Assembly: GCA_029863735.1 (NCBI GenBank)
Contig: JAOTUT010000034.1
Coordinates: 1-10,262 of the forward strand
Direction: 5' to 3'
Origin: Ignavibacteria bacterium
GTDB taxonomy: Bacteria; Bacteroidota; Ignavibacteria; Ignavibacteriales; Ignavibacteriaceae
DNA: 10,262 nucleotides
Part shown: in pieces, positions 1 through 6,356 of the stretch
Layout of the letters: every line of letters begins with the position of its first letter
Numbering within the stretch: the first letter of the stretch is position 1
Notes under the pieces: generated by a model
The model's input: only the letters and a program-made list of their open reading frames with translations
Told to the model about the DNA's origin: nothing
Database searches by the model: none
Translations under genes and position numbers: made by a program

Positions 1-846
1 ATATTGAATTAAATCACTAGCGGAGTGATAGTATGGATTAAAGTCGTAGTCGTATTCAATTAATAGAATCGCACCGAAATTATTATACCAGAAAGAAGCA
101 TGGTCACTGTATGTTGCACCAGGGTTAATTGTCTGCAGTGTTAATCCAATATTGTAAAGAGTATTTATTGATAACATTTCATCTTTCAAAGTAATTGAAT
201 TAGCAATTGGTCGCGTATGAATCTCTGCGATATTATCACTATTTGAATCGTAAGCTATCATATCAAGATTAATAACACCCATAATTGAATCACCAGCAAG
301 TGCAGCCTGTTGTGCGTAATAAGTGCTTCCGTATAGTCCACGTTCCTCCTCATCCCATAGAGCGTAAATTAACGTGTACTTGGAATTATAGTTCCTAAAA
401 ATTCTAGCTGCTTCAAGAACAGCAGCTGTTCCACTGGCGTTATCATCTGCACCGGGAACAACAGTTCCGCTATACGTAAAATCATCATAGTGGGCGCAAA
501 TAATATACTTTTTATTTGGATATTGAGTCCCCAATTGAACAGCATAAACATTTCTACCACCGCCCGTGCCAAAAGTTTGGTCATAAGTTGGAAAGCCATA
601 ACTCTCGAGTTTTTGCTTGATATAATTTGCTGCCATATCATTACCGGCATGATTATAGCGTCTAGAAACTATAGTATATGGCGTACCGCCAATTATTGTT
701 TGTACTTCACCAGATAATTCTTCAACAAAATATGTTAGCGAATCAATATTTGTTTGATTGATAATTGTTTGAATAGTTGGCGTCTGACTGAAGGATATGC
801 TTTGAATAGCCAGAAATAGAATCAAAGCCTGTAGAATTTTCCTCAT
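1..846 (-). CDS. Secreted M28-family zinc aminopeptidase, C-terminus cut by window edge
   Basis: The reverse strand is open from an ATG at 846 to the window edge (282 codons, no stop), so the C-terminus is missing. Residues 1-20 form a signal peptide (MRK, hydrophobic core, SFS followed by Q). The rest matches an M28 di-zinc peptidase. By comparison with Aeromonas aminopeptidase, the likely zinc ligands are H119 (in AHYDD), D134 (in GADDNASG), E168 (in DEEERGL), D195 (in NLDMIAYD) and H274 (in YYHSASD), with E167 as general base. SDHASFW (247-253) is also typical. All five ligands are present, so it is probably active, removing N-terminal residues from peptides in the periplasm or outside the cell. 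The start is supported by AGAAAGGAA a few bases upstream. A C-terminal sorting domain could lie beyond the window. Substrate specificity cannot be read from the sequence. Confidence 0.93.
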   Translation of the reverse strand, partial: MRKILQALILFLAIQSISFSQTPTIQTIINQTNIDSLTYFVEELSGEVQTIIGGTPYTIVSRRYNHAGNDMAANYIKQKLESYGFPTYDQTFGTGGGRNVYAVQLGTQYPNKKYIICAHYDDFTYSGTVVPGADDNASGTAAVLEAARIFRNYNSKYTLIYALWDEEERGLYGSTYYAQQAALAGDSIMGVINLDMIAYDSNSDNIAEIHTRPIANSITLKDEMLSINTLYNIGLTLQTINPGATYSDHASFWYNNFGAILLIEYDYDFNPYYHSASDLIQY

Positions 847-1153
847 ATCAAATTCCTTTCTTGAATATTTATTTCAGAGGTATTTGTTGTAAATTTGGAT
901 AATAACAGCAATAATTATGCTAAGACGAACTTAAAAAGCCTCTTCAATATCAGCCCAAAAACGTGCAGTATTTTGAGACCTATGTTAACCAGCAAGTAAT
1001 CTAAGGATTATTTTATCAAACTTGGTAATCACTTCTTCCTTTTGAACAATTTGTCCAGGCTTTCAATTTATGAAGTGTTGGATACTAAATTATTAAACTT
1101 TTTTTCATTGAATTATGTTTTAACTTTAATACCAATAATTTATTAGTACTTGA
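847..1153. other. 307-base intergenic region between divergent genes
   Basis: This AT-rich gap separates the divergent M28 peptidase and DUF2203 genes and must hold both promoters. I see no RNA gene and no strong hairpin. A TAnnTTTG-type octamer (TAAATTTG) occurs on the plus strand at 890-897, but it has no matching upstream TTTG at the usual distance and lies about 250 bases from the next plus-strand start, so I do not call it a promoter. The one item that looks like former coding sequence is the possible hicA relic at 931-1032, listed separately. Confidence 0.5.
931..1032 (-). pseudogene. Possible relic of a hicA-like toxin gene
   Basis: On the minus strand a GTG at 1032 sits behind a good Shine-Dalgarno (AAAGGAAGAA) and encodes VITKFDKIILRLLAG before a TAA. 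This resembles, from memory, the start of small HicA mRNA-interferase toxins (TKxEKxLxRxLxG, followed by SDxNIxF). After the stop, the same frame continues with SQNTARFWADIEEAF and another TAA at 931. That stretch vaguely resembles the next HicA segment but has no GSHH-type core. The GTG overlaps the TGA of an upstream short reading frame ending LDKLFKRKK, as in a translationally coupled gene pair. I infer a decayed toxin-antitoxin remnant. The match is short and could be chance. Confidence 0.28.
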
Positions 1154-1537
1154 ATGACTACAGATTTAAAATATTTCACACCTTCGGAAGCCAAAAAAAC
1201 TTTACCTCTTGTAAGGAAGATTGTGAAAGATATTCTCGATACCAGCAGGGAAATGCGTCTGATCGCAGATGAGATAGGCGGAAAAGTGGAGAACGATCCG
1301 CGCATACAAAAGCTTGCCGATAATGTTGAAAGCTTTATGCAGGAGCTTGAAGAAATAGGTTGCTTTTTTAAAGACTGGAATTTCTCAATCGGGCTGGTTG
1401 ACTTTCCTTCTATCATAGACGGGAAGGAAGTTTTCCTTTGCTGGAGAACTGATGAAGAAGATATAATGTACTATCACGAAATGGAAACCGGTTTCGCCGG
1501 CAGAAAGTTGATTCCTCCGGAAGAACTTACAGACTAA
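1154..1537 (+). CDS. DUF2203 family protein
   Basis: A 127-residue soluble protein matching the DUF2203 family over its whole length. YFTPSEAKKTLPLVRK (7-22) is the family's opening. A long, probably coiled-coil helical part spans about 12-70 (EEIG at 66-69). The C-terminal hallmark block is GLVDFP (80-85), LCW (95-97) and YYHEMETGFAGR (106-117). There is no signal peptide or membrane segment, so it is cytoplasmic. The biochemical function of the family is unknown; the conserved His, Glu and Arg in the last motif suggest a binding or catalytic site, which is my inference. The ATG has no clear Shine-Dalgarno, but the family N-terminus begins here. It stands alone on the plus strand and its stop lies 9 bases from the end of the converging lipoprotein gene. 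No obvious T-tailed terminator separates the two. Confidence 0.88.
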   Translation: MTTDLKYFTPSEAKKTLPLVRKIVKDILDTSREMRLIADEIGGKVENDPRIQKLADNVESFMQELEEIGCFFKDWNFSIGLVDFPSIIDGKEVFLCWRTDEEDIMYYHEMETGFAGRKLIPPEELTD

Positions 1538-1546
1538 TCCTGTTGG

Positions 1547-1966
1547 TTACTTCTTCAATTCAAATTCAGCTTGAGCTGAAGTTACCTCACCTGAATTTAT
1601 ATCAGTAACATTTAAGTTGATTTTGTATAAACCTTCGGGAGAGTTATAATCGAGTTCAAATTGCGCCTCAAGTTGCACATCAATTAGTTCGCTACTTGTC
1701 ACTTCTTTCGAATCGCTAAAAATATTTGTTACAGTTAAACTATCAGGACCAATCATATCGACTGTAAATTCAAGAGAAGCCGATAAATCATCACCAACTT
1801 CTTTTTTCACAAACCCTTTCACGTTTACAGTTGCATTTATTTCCCAGCTATCGCCAATATCGTAAGCGAAAGCTTCAGGACTGAAAGCTTCAAATTTAAC
1901 TTCCTCCTTTTTACTGCAGGAAATTACAGCAAACAAAACAAAACATACGAATACTACTTTCTTCAT
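1547..1966 (-). CDS. Small putative lipoprotein, probably beta-rich
   Basis: A 139-residue protein with a lipoprotein signal: MKK, a hydrophobic stretch (4-15) and a lipobox VISC with lipidated Cys17, followed by SKKEE. The mature part alternates polar and hydrophobic residues, suggesting beta strands. It ends with a segment (about 88-139) that reads like an immunoglobulin- or FixH-like beta-sandwich (GLYKINLNVTD). I do not recognise a named family. It is likely anchored to the inner or outer membrane facing the periplasm. A run of acidic residues directly after the lipobox, a surface-export signal in some Bacteroidota, is absent, so surface exposure is not implied. Upstream, AAGAAAGAATGAA gives a weak ribosome site, adjoining the repeat element at 1984-2022. 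It follows serC on the same strand after 129 bases, so co-transcription is possible but unproven. Confidence 0.75.
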   Translation of the reverse strand: MKKVVFVCFVLFAVISCSKKEEVKFEAFSPEAFAYDIGDSWEINATVNVKGFVKKEVGDDLSASLEFTVDMIGPDSLTVTNIFSDSKEVTSSELIDVQLEAQFELDYNSPEGLYKINLNVTDINSGEVTSAQAEFELKK

Positions 1967-1983
1967 TTCATTCTTTCTTGTTT

Positions 1984-2022
1984 TTCTTAGTGAGACTTTG
2001 TGCTCTTAGTACCTTAGTGGTA
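1984..2022 (-). repeat. Dispersed T/G-rich decamer-type repeat
   Basis: A run of related units of about 10 bases (TTCTTAGTGA, GACTTTGTGC, then CTTAGTACCTTAGTGG on the plus strand). Read toward the lipoprotein gene it is CACTAAGG...ACAAAG, the same family as the element before serC at 3221-3320. It ends about 18 bases before the lipoprotein start codon. From memory, similar CACTAAGGxACxAAG elements recur in many intergenic regions in this lineage. Confidence 0.6.
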
Positions 2023-2042
2023 AATAATAGTCTAACAACTAA

Positions 2043-2062
2043 CCTGCCTGCCGTCAGGAAGG
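2043..2062. repeat. Imperfect inverted repeat, CCTGCCTG type
   Basis: CCTGCCTG, a CCGT loop, then CAGGAAGG: an 8-base-pair stem with one mismatch and a 4-base loop, in the gap between serC and the lipoprotein gene. It resembles the common dispersed palindrome CCTGCCTGCCGGCAGGCAGG, slightly decayed. It lies about 35 bases past the serC stop and could act as a 3' hairpin, but no T-run follows it, so I do not call a terminator. Confidence 0.5.
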
Positions 2063-2095
2063 GACACACAGAACATTTAGAAGCACTTAACTATT

Positions 2096-3199
2096 CTACC
2101 CGTTTTTCTTCTGGAAATCTTTCATAAAGGTTACAAGATCTTCCACACCTTTGGTTGGGAATGCGTTGTAGATTGAAGCACGCAAACCGCCAACAGAGCG
2201 ATGACCTTTCAATCCGTTGAATCCAGCTTTGGTAGTCTCATCGATAAGTTTCCTTTCCATTTCCGGTGTTGCAAGATTGAAAGTTATATTCATTTGCGAA
2301 CGGCTGTCTTTTTCAGCGTGACCTTTGTAGAAACCGCCGCTATCATCAATACATTTGTAAAGCAAGCCTGCTTTGTGTTTGTTGATTTCATACATTTTAT
2401 CCAAGCCACCAAGCTTTATAAGCCATCGTGTTACAAGCATAATTATATAAATACCGAATGTGGAAGGAGTATTATATAGCGAGTCATTATCAACATGAGT
2501 TTTGTAATTCAACATTGTATGCAGTGTGTCCTGACTTCTTTCAACTAAATCTTTTCTGATTATTACAAGCGTAACTCCCGAGGGACCCATATTTTTCTGT
2601 GCACCCGCATATATCAAACCGTATTTTTTCATATCAATTTTTTTGTGAAGAATATCAGAAGATGCATCACAAACAAGCGGAACGTTTCCGACTTCGGGTT
2701 CTTTGTGCCATTGTGTGCCGAAGATTGTATTGTTTGATGTAAAGTGAACATAAGCTGCATCACGATCAAGCTTGAGTTCGCTCTGCTTCGGAATTCTCTT
2801 GAAGAATTTTTTATCGCTTTCACCTTCTTCTGTAGTTGCAGCGATATTTGCCGTTCCGACTCTCTTGGCTTCTTTAATTGCTTTCTTTGACCAGCTGCCT
2901 GTTAAAATATAATCGGCTTTATTCTTTGGTGGCATCAGGTTTAGCGGGATCATTGAGAACTGAAGACTTGCACCACCCTGAAGAAACAAGATTGAGTAAT
3001 CATCGGGGATGTTGAGGAGCTTTTTTAACCCTGCCTTTGCTTCGGAATGAATAGCGTCATACGTTTTAGAACGATGGCTTATTTCCATTATTGACATTCC
3101 TACACCGGGTAGTGCGAACAAATCTTTTTGTGCTTCCAGCAAAACTTCTTCCGGTATTATTGCCGGACCTGCACTAAAATTATAAATTCTTTTTTCCAT
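2096..3199 (-). CDS. serC: Phosphoserine aminotransferase
   Basis: A 367-residue fold-type I PLP enzyme, full length for the family. It converts 3-phosphohydroxypyruvate and glutamate to O-phospho-L-serine and 2-oxoglutarate in cytosolic serine synthesis; in many bacteria it also serves vitamin B6 synthesis. Visible motifs: the N-terminal YNFSAGPA (6-13), SHRS (41-44) for substrate phosphate and carboxylate contacts, GGAS (75-78) and W103 at the PLP ring, T154, D178 (in CDASSD) for the pyridine nitrogen, the Schiff-base lysine K202 (in AGAQKNMGPSG), NTPSTF (243-248) contributed by the partner subunit, and GHRSVGGLRAS (332-342). All key residues are intact. The start is supported by AAAAGGA six bases upstream. 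It lies 117 bases downstream of the DUF1015 gene on the same strand, with a tandem repeat in the leader. Neither serA nor serB is in the window. Confidence 0.97.
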   Translation of the reverse strand: MEKRIYNFSAGPAIIPEEVLLEAQKDLFALPGVGMSIMEISHRSKTYDAIHSEAKAGLKKLLNIPDDYSILFLQGGASLQFSMIPLNLMPPKNKADYILTGSWSKKAIKEAKRVGTANIAATTEEGESDKKFFKRIPKQSELKLDRDAAYVHFTSNNTIFGTQWHKEPEVGNVPLVCDASSDILHKKIDMKKYGLIYAGAQKNMGPSGVTLVIIRKDLVERSQDTLHTMLNYKTHVDNDSLYNTPSTFGIYIIMLVTRWLIKLGGLDKMYEINKHKAGLLYKCIDDSGGFYKGHAEKDSRSQMNITFNLATPEMERKLIDETTKAGFNGLKGHRSVGGLRASIYNAFPTKGVEDLVTFMKDFQKKNG

Positions 3200-3220
3200 G
3201 ATATTTCCTTTTAAATATAT

Positions 3221-3270
3221 TTCTTTGTGATTCTTTGTGATTCTTTGTGATTCTTTGTGATTCTTTGTGT
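3221..3270 (-). repeat. Tandem repeat, five 10-base units, in the serC leader
   Basis: Four perfect copies of TTCTTTGTGA (plus strand) and a fifth differing only in its last base (TTCTTTGTGT), head to tail without spacers. The array starts 22 bases upstream of the serC start codon and just before its Shine-Dalgarno, so it lies in the serC promoter or 5' untranslated region. Read in the serC direction the unit is TCACAAAGAA. A 10-base period is close to one helical turn. Perfect tandem copies can gain or lose units by slippage. Confidence 0.95.
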
Positions 3271-3320
3271 CCTTAGTGTCTAATTGGTGAAATTAACAGC
3301 CACGAATTCACTAATTTCAG
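3271..3320 (-). repeat. Composite dispersed repeat continuing from the tandem array
   Basis: Beyond the tandem units, the gap continues in the serC direction as AAATTAGTGAATTCGTGGC, then AATTTCACCAATTAG, then ACACTAAGGACACAAAG. These blocks look like members of the decamer-type dispersed repeats seen elsewhere in the window, stitched together. The element runs to the DUF1015 stop codon, so almost the whole DUF1015-serC gap is repeat-derived. Confidence 0.5.
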
Positions 3321-4564
3321 ATTAAATGAGTTAATAGTCCATCTCTTAATTTTGGTTCGAACCAGGTTGACTTTGGCGGCATAACTTCTCCAGCATCTGA
3401 AATATTCATCAGGTCATCAAGTCCAACAGGATAAAGTGAAAATGCTACTGCAGCTTTACCTGCATCAACTAACTTTTCAAGTTCCTTTGTACCGCGAATC
3501 CCACCGATAAAATCTATTCGTGTGTTCGTTCGTGGATCATCAATTCCAAGCACAGGATTGAGTAAAAAGTTTTGGAGAATGCTGACATCCAATTTTTCCC
3601 CAAAAGATTTTTCTAATGACAAACTAGCAAGTACTGAATCCCTTGATTTCAGATGATACCATTGTTTATGGAGATACATACAGTAGCTGTTTTTAGTTTT
3701 TGGCTTCTTTTCGTTAGTTGGCTTTACTTCAAACTTTTCACTTACTTCATTCAGAAAATCATCTTTGCCTAATCCATTCAAATCAAAAACAACGCGGTTA
3801 TAGGGAAGAATTTTTAACTGTTCCGCCGGAAAGAGAACGGCCACAAAATAATTATATTCTTCATCTCCTTTATGATTCACATTAGCTTTTTTCTTCTCTT
3901 CTCTTGCACGACTTGCGCTTTTTGCTCTGTGATGACCATCAGCGATGTAAAGCTTGTTAATTTTTTTGAACTCGCCGATGATGGTTTGATTAAAGTTTTC
4001 AGGAACAATCCAAACTGTATGCTGAATGCCATCCGGCGCAGCAAAATCATATTCAGGTTTTACTTCATTCATCGTTTTATCAACAACTTCATTAACAGTC
4101 TTTATTCCTCGGTAAGTTAAGAATACAATCCCTGTTTGTGCTTCAGTTGTTACAATGTGATTTGTTCTATCATCCTCTTTTACTTTTCTTGTTTTTTCAT
4201 GTTTCAGAATCACATCACTATCATAATCATCAACAGAAAAAGTTGCACAAATACCAGTCTGTGCTCTTCCGTCCATTATCAACCTATAAAGATAAAAACC
4301 GGGTTTGTCATCAATTTTCAGTGGGGCATCTTTAATGATTCTGTTTAAATTTTCTTTTGCTTTTAAGTAAACTTCCTTCGAGTAAACATCTTTTATATCG
4401 GGCAAATCAATTTCAGATCTTGTAATGTGCAGGTAACTAAGTGGATTTCCTTCAGCAAAATGCTTTGCTTCTTCTCTGTTAACTACATCGTAAGGAACAC
4501 TTGCAACAAGTTGTGATTTTTCTTTGGTTGGTCTTAGCGCTTTGAATGGTTTAATTATCGCCAT
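3317..4564 (-). CDS. DUF1015 family protein, serC neighbour
   Basis: A 415-residue soluble cytoplasmic protein matching DUF1015 over its full length. Visible conserved blocks: MAIIKPFKALRP (1-12), SVPYDVV (22-28), HEKTR (122-126), IADGHHRAKSA (207-217), a DVSILQNFLLNPVLGI-type segment (326-341) and the C-terminal MPPKSTWFEPKLRDGL (395-410). The reaction is not established to my knowledge. The DGHHR motif resembles the signature of ParB-fold nucleotide-using proteins, the fold of the free-serine kinase SerK, and the family is often found beside serC/serA. A role in serine or phosphoserine metabolism is therefore plausible, but it is inference. I chose the ATG at 4564 because the family's conserved N-terminus begins there and GAAAG lies just upstream. 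An in-frame GTG at 4600 would add 12 atypical residues and has no ribosome site. It precedes serC on the same strand by 117 bases. Confidence 0.9.
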   Translation of the reverse strand: MAIIKPFKALRPTKEKSQLVASVPYDVVNREEAKHFAEGNPLSYLHITRSEIDLPDIKDVYSKEVYLKAKENLNRIIKDAPLKIDDKPGFYLYRLIMDGRAQTGICATFSVDDYDSDVILKHEKTRKVKEDDRTNHIVTTEAQTGIVFLTYRGIKTVNEVVDKTMNEVKPEYDFAAPDGIQHTVWIVPENFNQTIIGEFKKINKLYIADGHHRAKSASRAREEKKKANVNHKGDEEYNYFVAVLFPAEQLKILPYNRVVFDLNGLGKDDFLNEVSEKFEVKPTNEKKPKTKNSYCMYLHKQWYHLKSRDSVLASLSLEKSFGEKLDVSILQNFLLNPVLGIDDPRTNTRIDFIGGIRGTKELEKLVDAGKAAVAFSLYPVGLDDLMNISDAGEVMPPKSTWFEPKLRDGLLTHLI

Positions 4565-4612
4565 AATTCTTTCAGTTGTAAAAATTTTATTAATGAACAC
4601 CTCTAAAATCTA

Positions 4613-4642
4613 CAAATTTGGGCAAATAATCTATAATTTGCC
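4613..4642. promoter_or_regulatory. Candidate operator: dyad and palindrome between divergent genes
   Basis: GGCAAAT, an 8-base spacer, then ATTTGCC form a perfect 7-base inverted repeat at 4621-4642. The perfect palindrome CAAATTTG abuts it at 4613-4620, so the CAAAT/ATTTG word occurs four times in 30 bases. It lies 49-78 bases upstream of the DUF1015 start, in a 201-base divergent intergenic region. Position and symmetry fit a regulator binding site for DUF1015-serC. In such AT-rich DNA chance is a real alternative, and no regulator gene is in view. Confidence 0.35.
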
Positions 4643-4765
4643 TTTACTAATTGTTATAAAAATAAATTGAAATGCCAATCAGCACATTTGAAAAATTTTC
4701 AATAATCGGTCGATGATGGTTATTTTTATGTTTTATATTCTATAATTTTATTAAAAATGGAGTAA

Positions 4766-5557
4766 ATGGCTTTATTTAAAAGAAAAAGAAAATTCCGAAA
4801 GAAGAAAAGAACCGATTCCGAAGCTGTAATTGGAAACGTAGAATTTCATCGGGAGATTTATTCCAAAAACATGGATAAAAAACTTGACTTTTTTGTCTGG
4901 CTGCCTCCCGGTTATGAAATCAATCCTTCAAAGACTTATCCTGTTCTGTATATGCAAGATGGCCAAAACCTGATTGATCCCAAAACCTCTTTTGCTGGTA
5001 AGGACTGGCAGGTTGATGAAACTATAACAAGGCTTATTAAAGAATACAAAATCAAAGAAATCATAGTTGTTGGAATTTCTAATACAAGCGAGCGACTTGA
5101 AGAATACAGTGATACTAAAAAAGGTGAGAAATATCTGAAATTTATAATAGAAGAACTCAAGGCCTTTGTCGATACAAAATACAGAACGCTATCTGACAAC
5201 AAGAATACTGCAATAATAGGTTCATCTATGGGTGGATTGGCGTCATTCATTATAAGCTGGAAACATCCTGAAGTCTTTTCAATGGCAGGATGTATGTCGA
5301 GTTCTTTTTACTATAATAATGAAAAAGTTTTTAAGATGATTGATGAGTACGTTGGTCCAAAGAAGCATATTAAATTTTATATTGATCACGGAGAAGATGG
5401 CTTGATACGCGGACAGAAAATGTTCTGCAAGTTAACACTGCTTGGTTACGTTATTGGAACAGATCTGGATTATTTTTACGCCCGCGGGGCAGCGCACAAC
5501 GAATCCGAATGGGCTAAACGACTCGAGCGGCCATTAATTTTCTTTTTTGGAAAATAG
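4766..5557 (+). CDS. Alpha/beta-hydrolase, putative esterase (esterase D / Fes-like family)
   Basis: A 263-residue hydrolase of the putative-esterase group (enterochelin esterase/esterase D type). Family features in order: LPPGY (46-50), YPVLYMQDGQN (58-68), the nucleophile elbow GSSMGG (152-157) with Ser154, YIDHGEDG (205-212) where D207 is the likely catalytic acid, and GAAHNESEWAKRL (241-253) with His244. The triad looks complete, so it should cleave carboxylic esters; the substrate is unknown. No signal peptide is visible. Instead residues 5-15 are almost all Lys/Arg (KRKRKFRKKKR), which is unusual for the family and might contact membrane or nucleic acid; that is my inference. TGGAG lies shortly before the ATG, and a TATAAT box (4741-4746) lies 19 bases upstream. 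Its stop is two bases before the next gene, so the two form an operon. Confidence 0.85.
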   Translation: MALFKRKRKFRKKKRTDSEAVIGNVEFHREIYSKNMDKKLDFFVWLPPGYEINPSKTYPVLYMQDGQNLIDPKTSFAGKDWQVDETITRLIKEYKIKEIIVVGISNTSERLEEYSDTKKGEKYLKFIIEELKAFVDTKYRTLSDNKNTAIIGSSMGGLASFIISWKHPEVFSMAGCMSSSFYYNNEKVFKMIDEYVGPKKHIKFYIDHGEDGLIRGQKMFCKLTLLGYVIGTDLDYFYARGAAHNESEWAKRLERPLIFFFGK

Positions 5558-5559
5558 AA

Positions 5560-6216
5560 ATGAAACCTTTTCTCACACATACTCTTATTCTTTCTCTTTC
5601 TCTAGCTCTTTTTTTCGCCTGCGATAAAAACGATAAACCCGTCAACCTTTCTCTAGCCAGAGAAGAGGTAAAACAATACTACGAATCAGGAATGTTTGAT
5701 AGGGAACTTGATGGGGTGATATCTGAAGCAAAAATTGAATTTGATCAAATGGATATTAAAAATAATTCGGTTGTAATATTTGACGTAGATGAAACAGCAC
5801 TTGATAATTACGGACTAGCTGAACAAATGGGTTTTGGATATGTGTATGAAATGAATAAGAAATGGAATGCGGAAATGAAAGCACCTGCAATTCCTAAGAT
5901 AAAAGAGTTATATGATTTTCTTTTAGCTAAAGGTGCAAAAATAATTTTCCTTACCGGCAGAAATTTTCCAGAGTATGAAGTTACATTTCAAAATCTTAAG
6001 AACGCTGGATATACTGTTTTTGACACACTAATTACTCAAATAGGTGATGAAAAGAAAATGAAAGCACTTGAATTTAAAAGCAGCAAACGAATTTGGTTAA
6101 CAGAAAATGGTTACGAAATTATCGGAACAGTCGGAGATCAATGGTCGGACCTCGAAGGGTTATATCACGGTGTACAGATTAAAATCCCGAATTATCTTTA
6201 TTTGATTGAGGATTAA
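5560..6216 (+). CDS. HAD-superfamily acid phosphatase lipoprotein (class B / e(P4)-like)
   Basis: A 218-residue HAD phosphatase. Motif I is FDVDET (74-79) with nucleophile D75 and acid/base D77. Motif II is LTGR (131-134) with Thr132. Motif IV is GDQWSDL (192-198), with metal ligands D193 and D197. The third-motif lysine lies in the Lys-rich stretch 165-176. The pattern fits the acid phosphatase group containing lipoprotein e(P4) and plant acid phosphatases, which hydrolyse phosphomonoesters or nucleotides outside the cytoplasm. The N-terminus has a hydrophobic stretch ending LFFAC, giving a probable lipidated Cys21; the lipobox is a little unusual (Phe at -2 and -3). It starts two bases after the esterase stop and is probably translationally coupled. 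Its substrate, and whether it works in sequence with the esterase, cannot be told. Confidence 0.88.
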   Translation: MKPFLTHTLILSLSLALFFACDKNDKPVNLSLAREEVKQYYESGMFDRELDGVISEAKIEFDQMDIKNNSVVIFDVDETALDNYGLAEQMGFGYVYEMNKKWNAEMKAPAIPKIKELYDFLLAKGAKIIFLTGRNFPEYEVTFQNLKNAGYTVFDTLITQIGDEKKMKALEFKSSKRIWLTENGYEIIGTVGDQWSDLEGLYHGVQIKIPNYLYLIED

Positions 6217-6283
6217 TAAAGGACGAAACAATGATGACTCAGACCTGCTGGCAAAGTGAGGTGTGAAAGATAATTGCTAATTT

Positions 6284-6328
6284 AAATCTGTGTGAATCAG
6301 TTCAATCTGCGTCCTCTGTGTTCCATTT
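6284..6328 (+). repeat. Dispersed T/G-rich repeat upstream of valS
   Basis: Consecutive units of about 10 bases (AATCTGTGTG, AATCAGTTC, AATCTGCGTC, CTCTGTGTTC) followed by CATTT, in the gap before valS. From memory this belongs to a common dispersed family (AATCTGCGTxATCTGCGTT). It ends about 30 bases before the valS promoter element. Its unit length and T/G-rich composition resemble the elements at 1984-2022 and 3221-3320. Confidence 0.55.
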
Positions 6329-6356
6329 CTTTTCTCCTCTACTTCTCAATTTTCCT

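Noticed and set aside
369..717. Open frames on both strands overlapping the M28 peptidase region
   Set aside because: The true frame is the minus-strand one carrying all five zinc ligands and open across 1-846. These others are shadows of it.
890..897. TAAATTTG octamer as a promoter for the DUF2203 gene
   Set aside because: It is about 250 bases from the start codon, lacks an upstream TTTG partner, and such octamers are expected by chance in AT-rich DNA.
1565..1580. Perfect inverted repeat TTCAGCTTGAGCTGAA near the convergent ends of the DUF2203 and lipoprotein genes
   Set aside because: It lies inside the lipoprotein coding sequence, has no T-run on either side and a short stem, so it cannot be called a terminator.
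4136..4348. Plus-strand open frames inside the DUF1015 gene
   Set aside because: They are antisense to a well-conserved coding region, have no family resemblance and show the low-complexity Phe/Ser/Cys composition expected of the reverse of a lysine-rich gene.
6231..6266. An 11-codon frame (MMTQTCWQSEV) with AGGA a few bases upstream, between the phosphatase gene and valS
   Set aside because: It is too short to support as a gene, contains no attenuator-like run of valine codons, and is followed by no terminator/antiterminator pair. The predicted valS promoter lies downstream of it.
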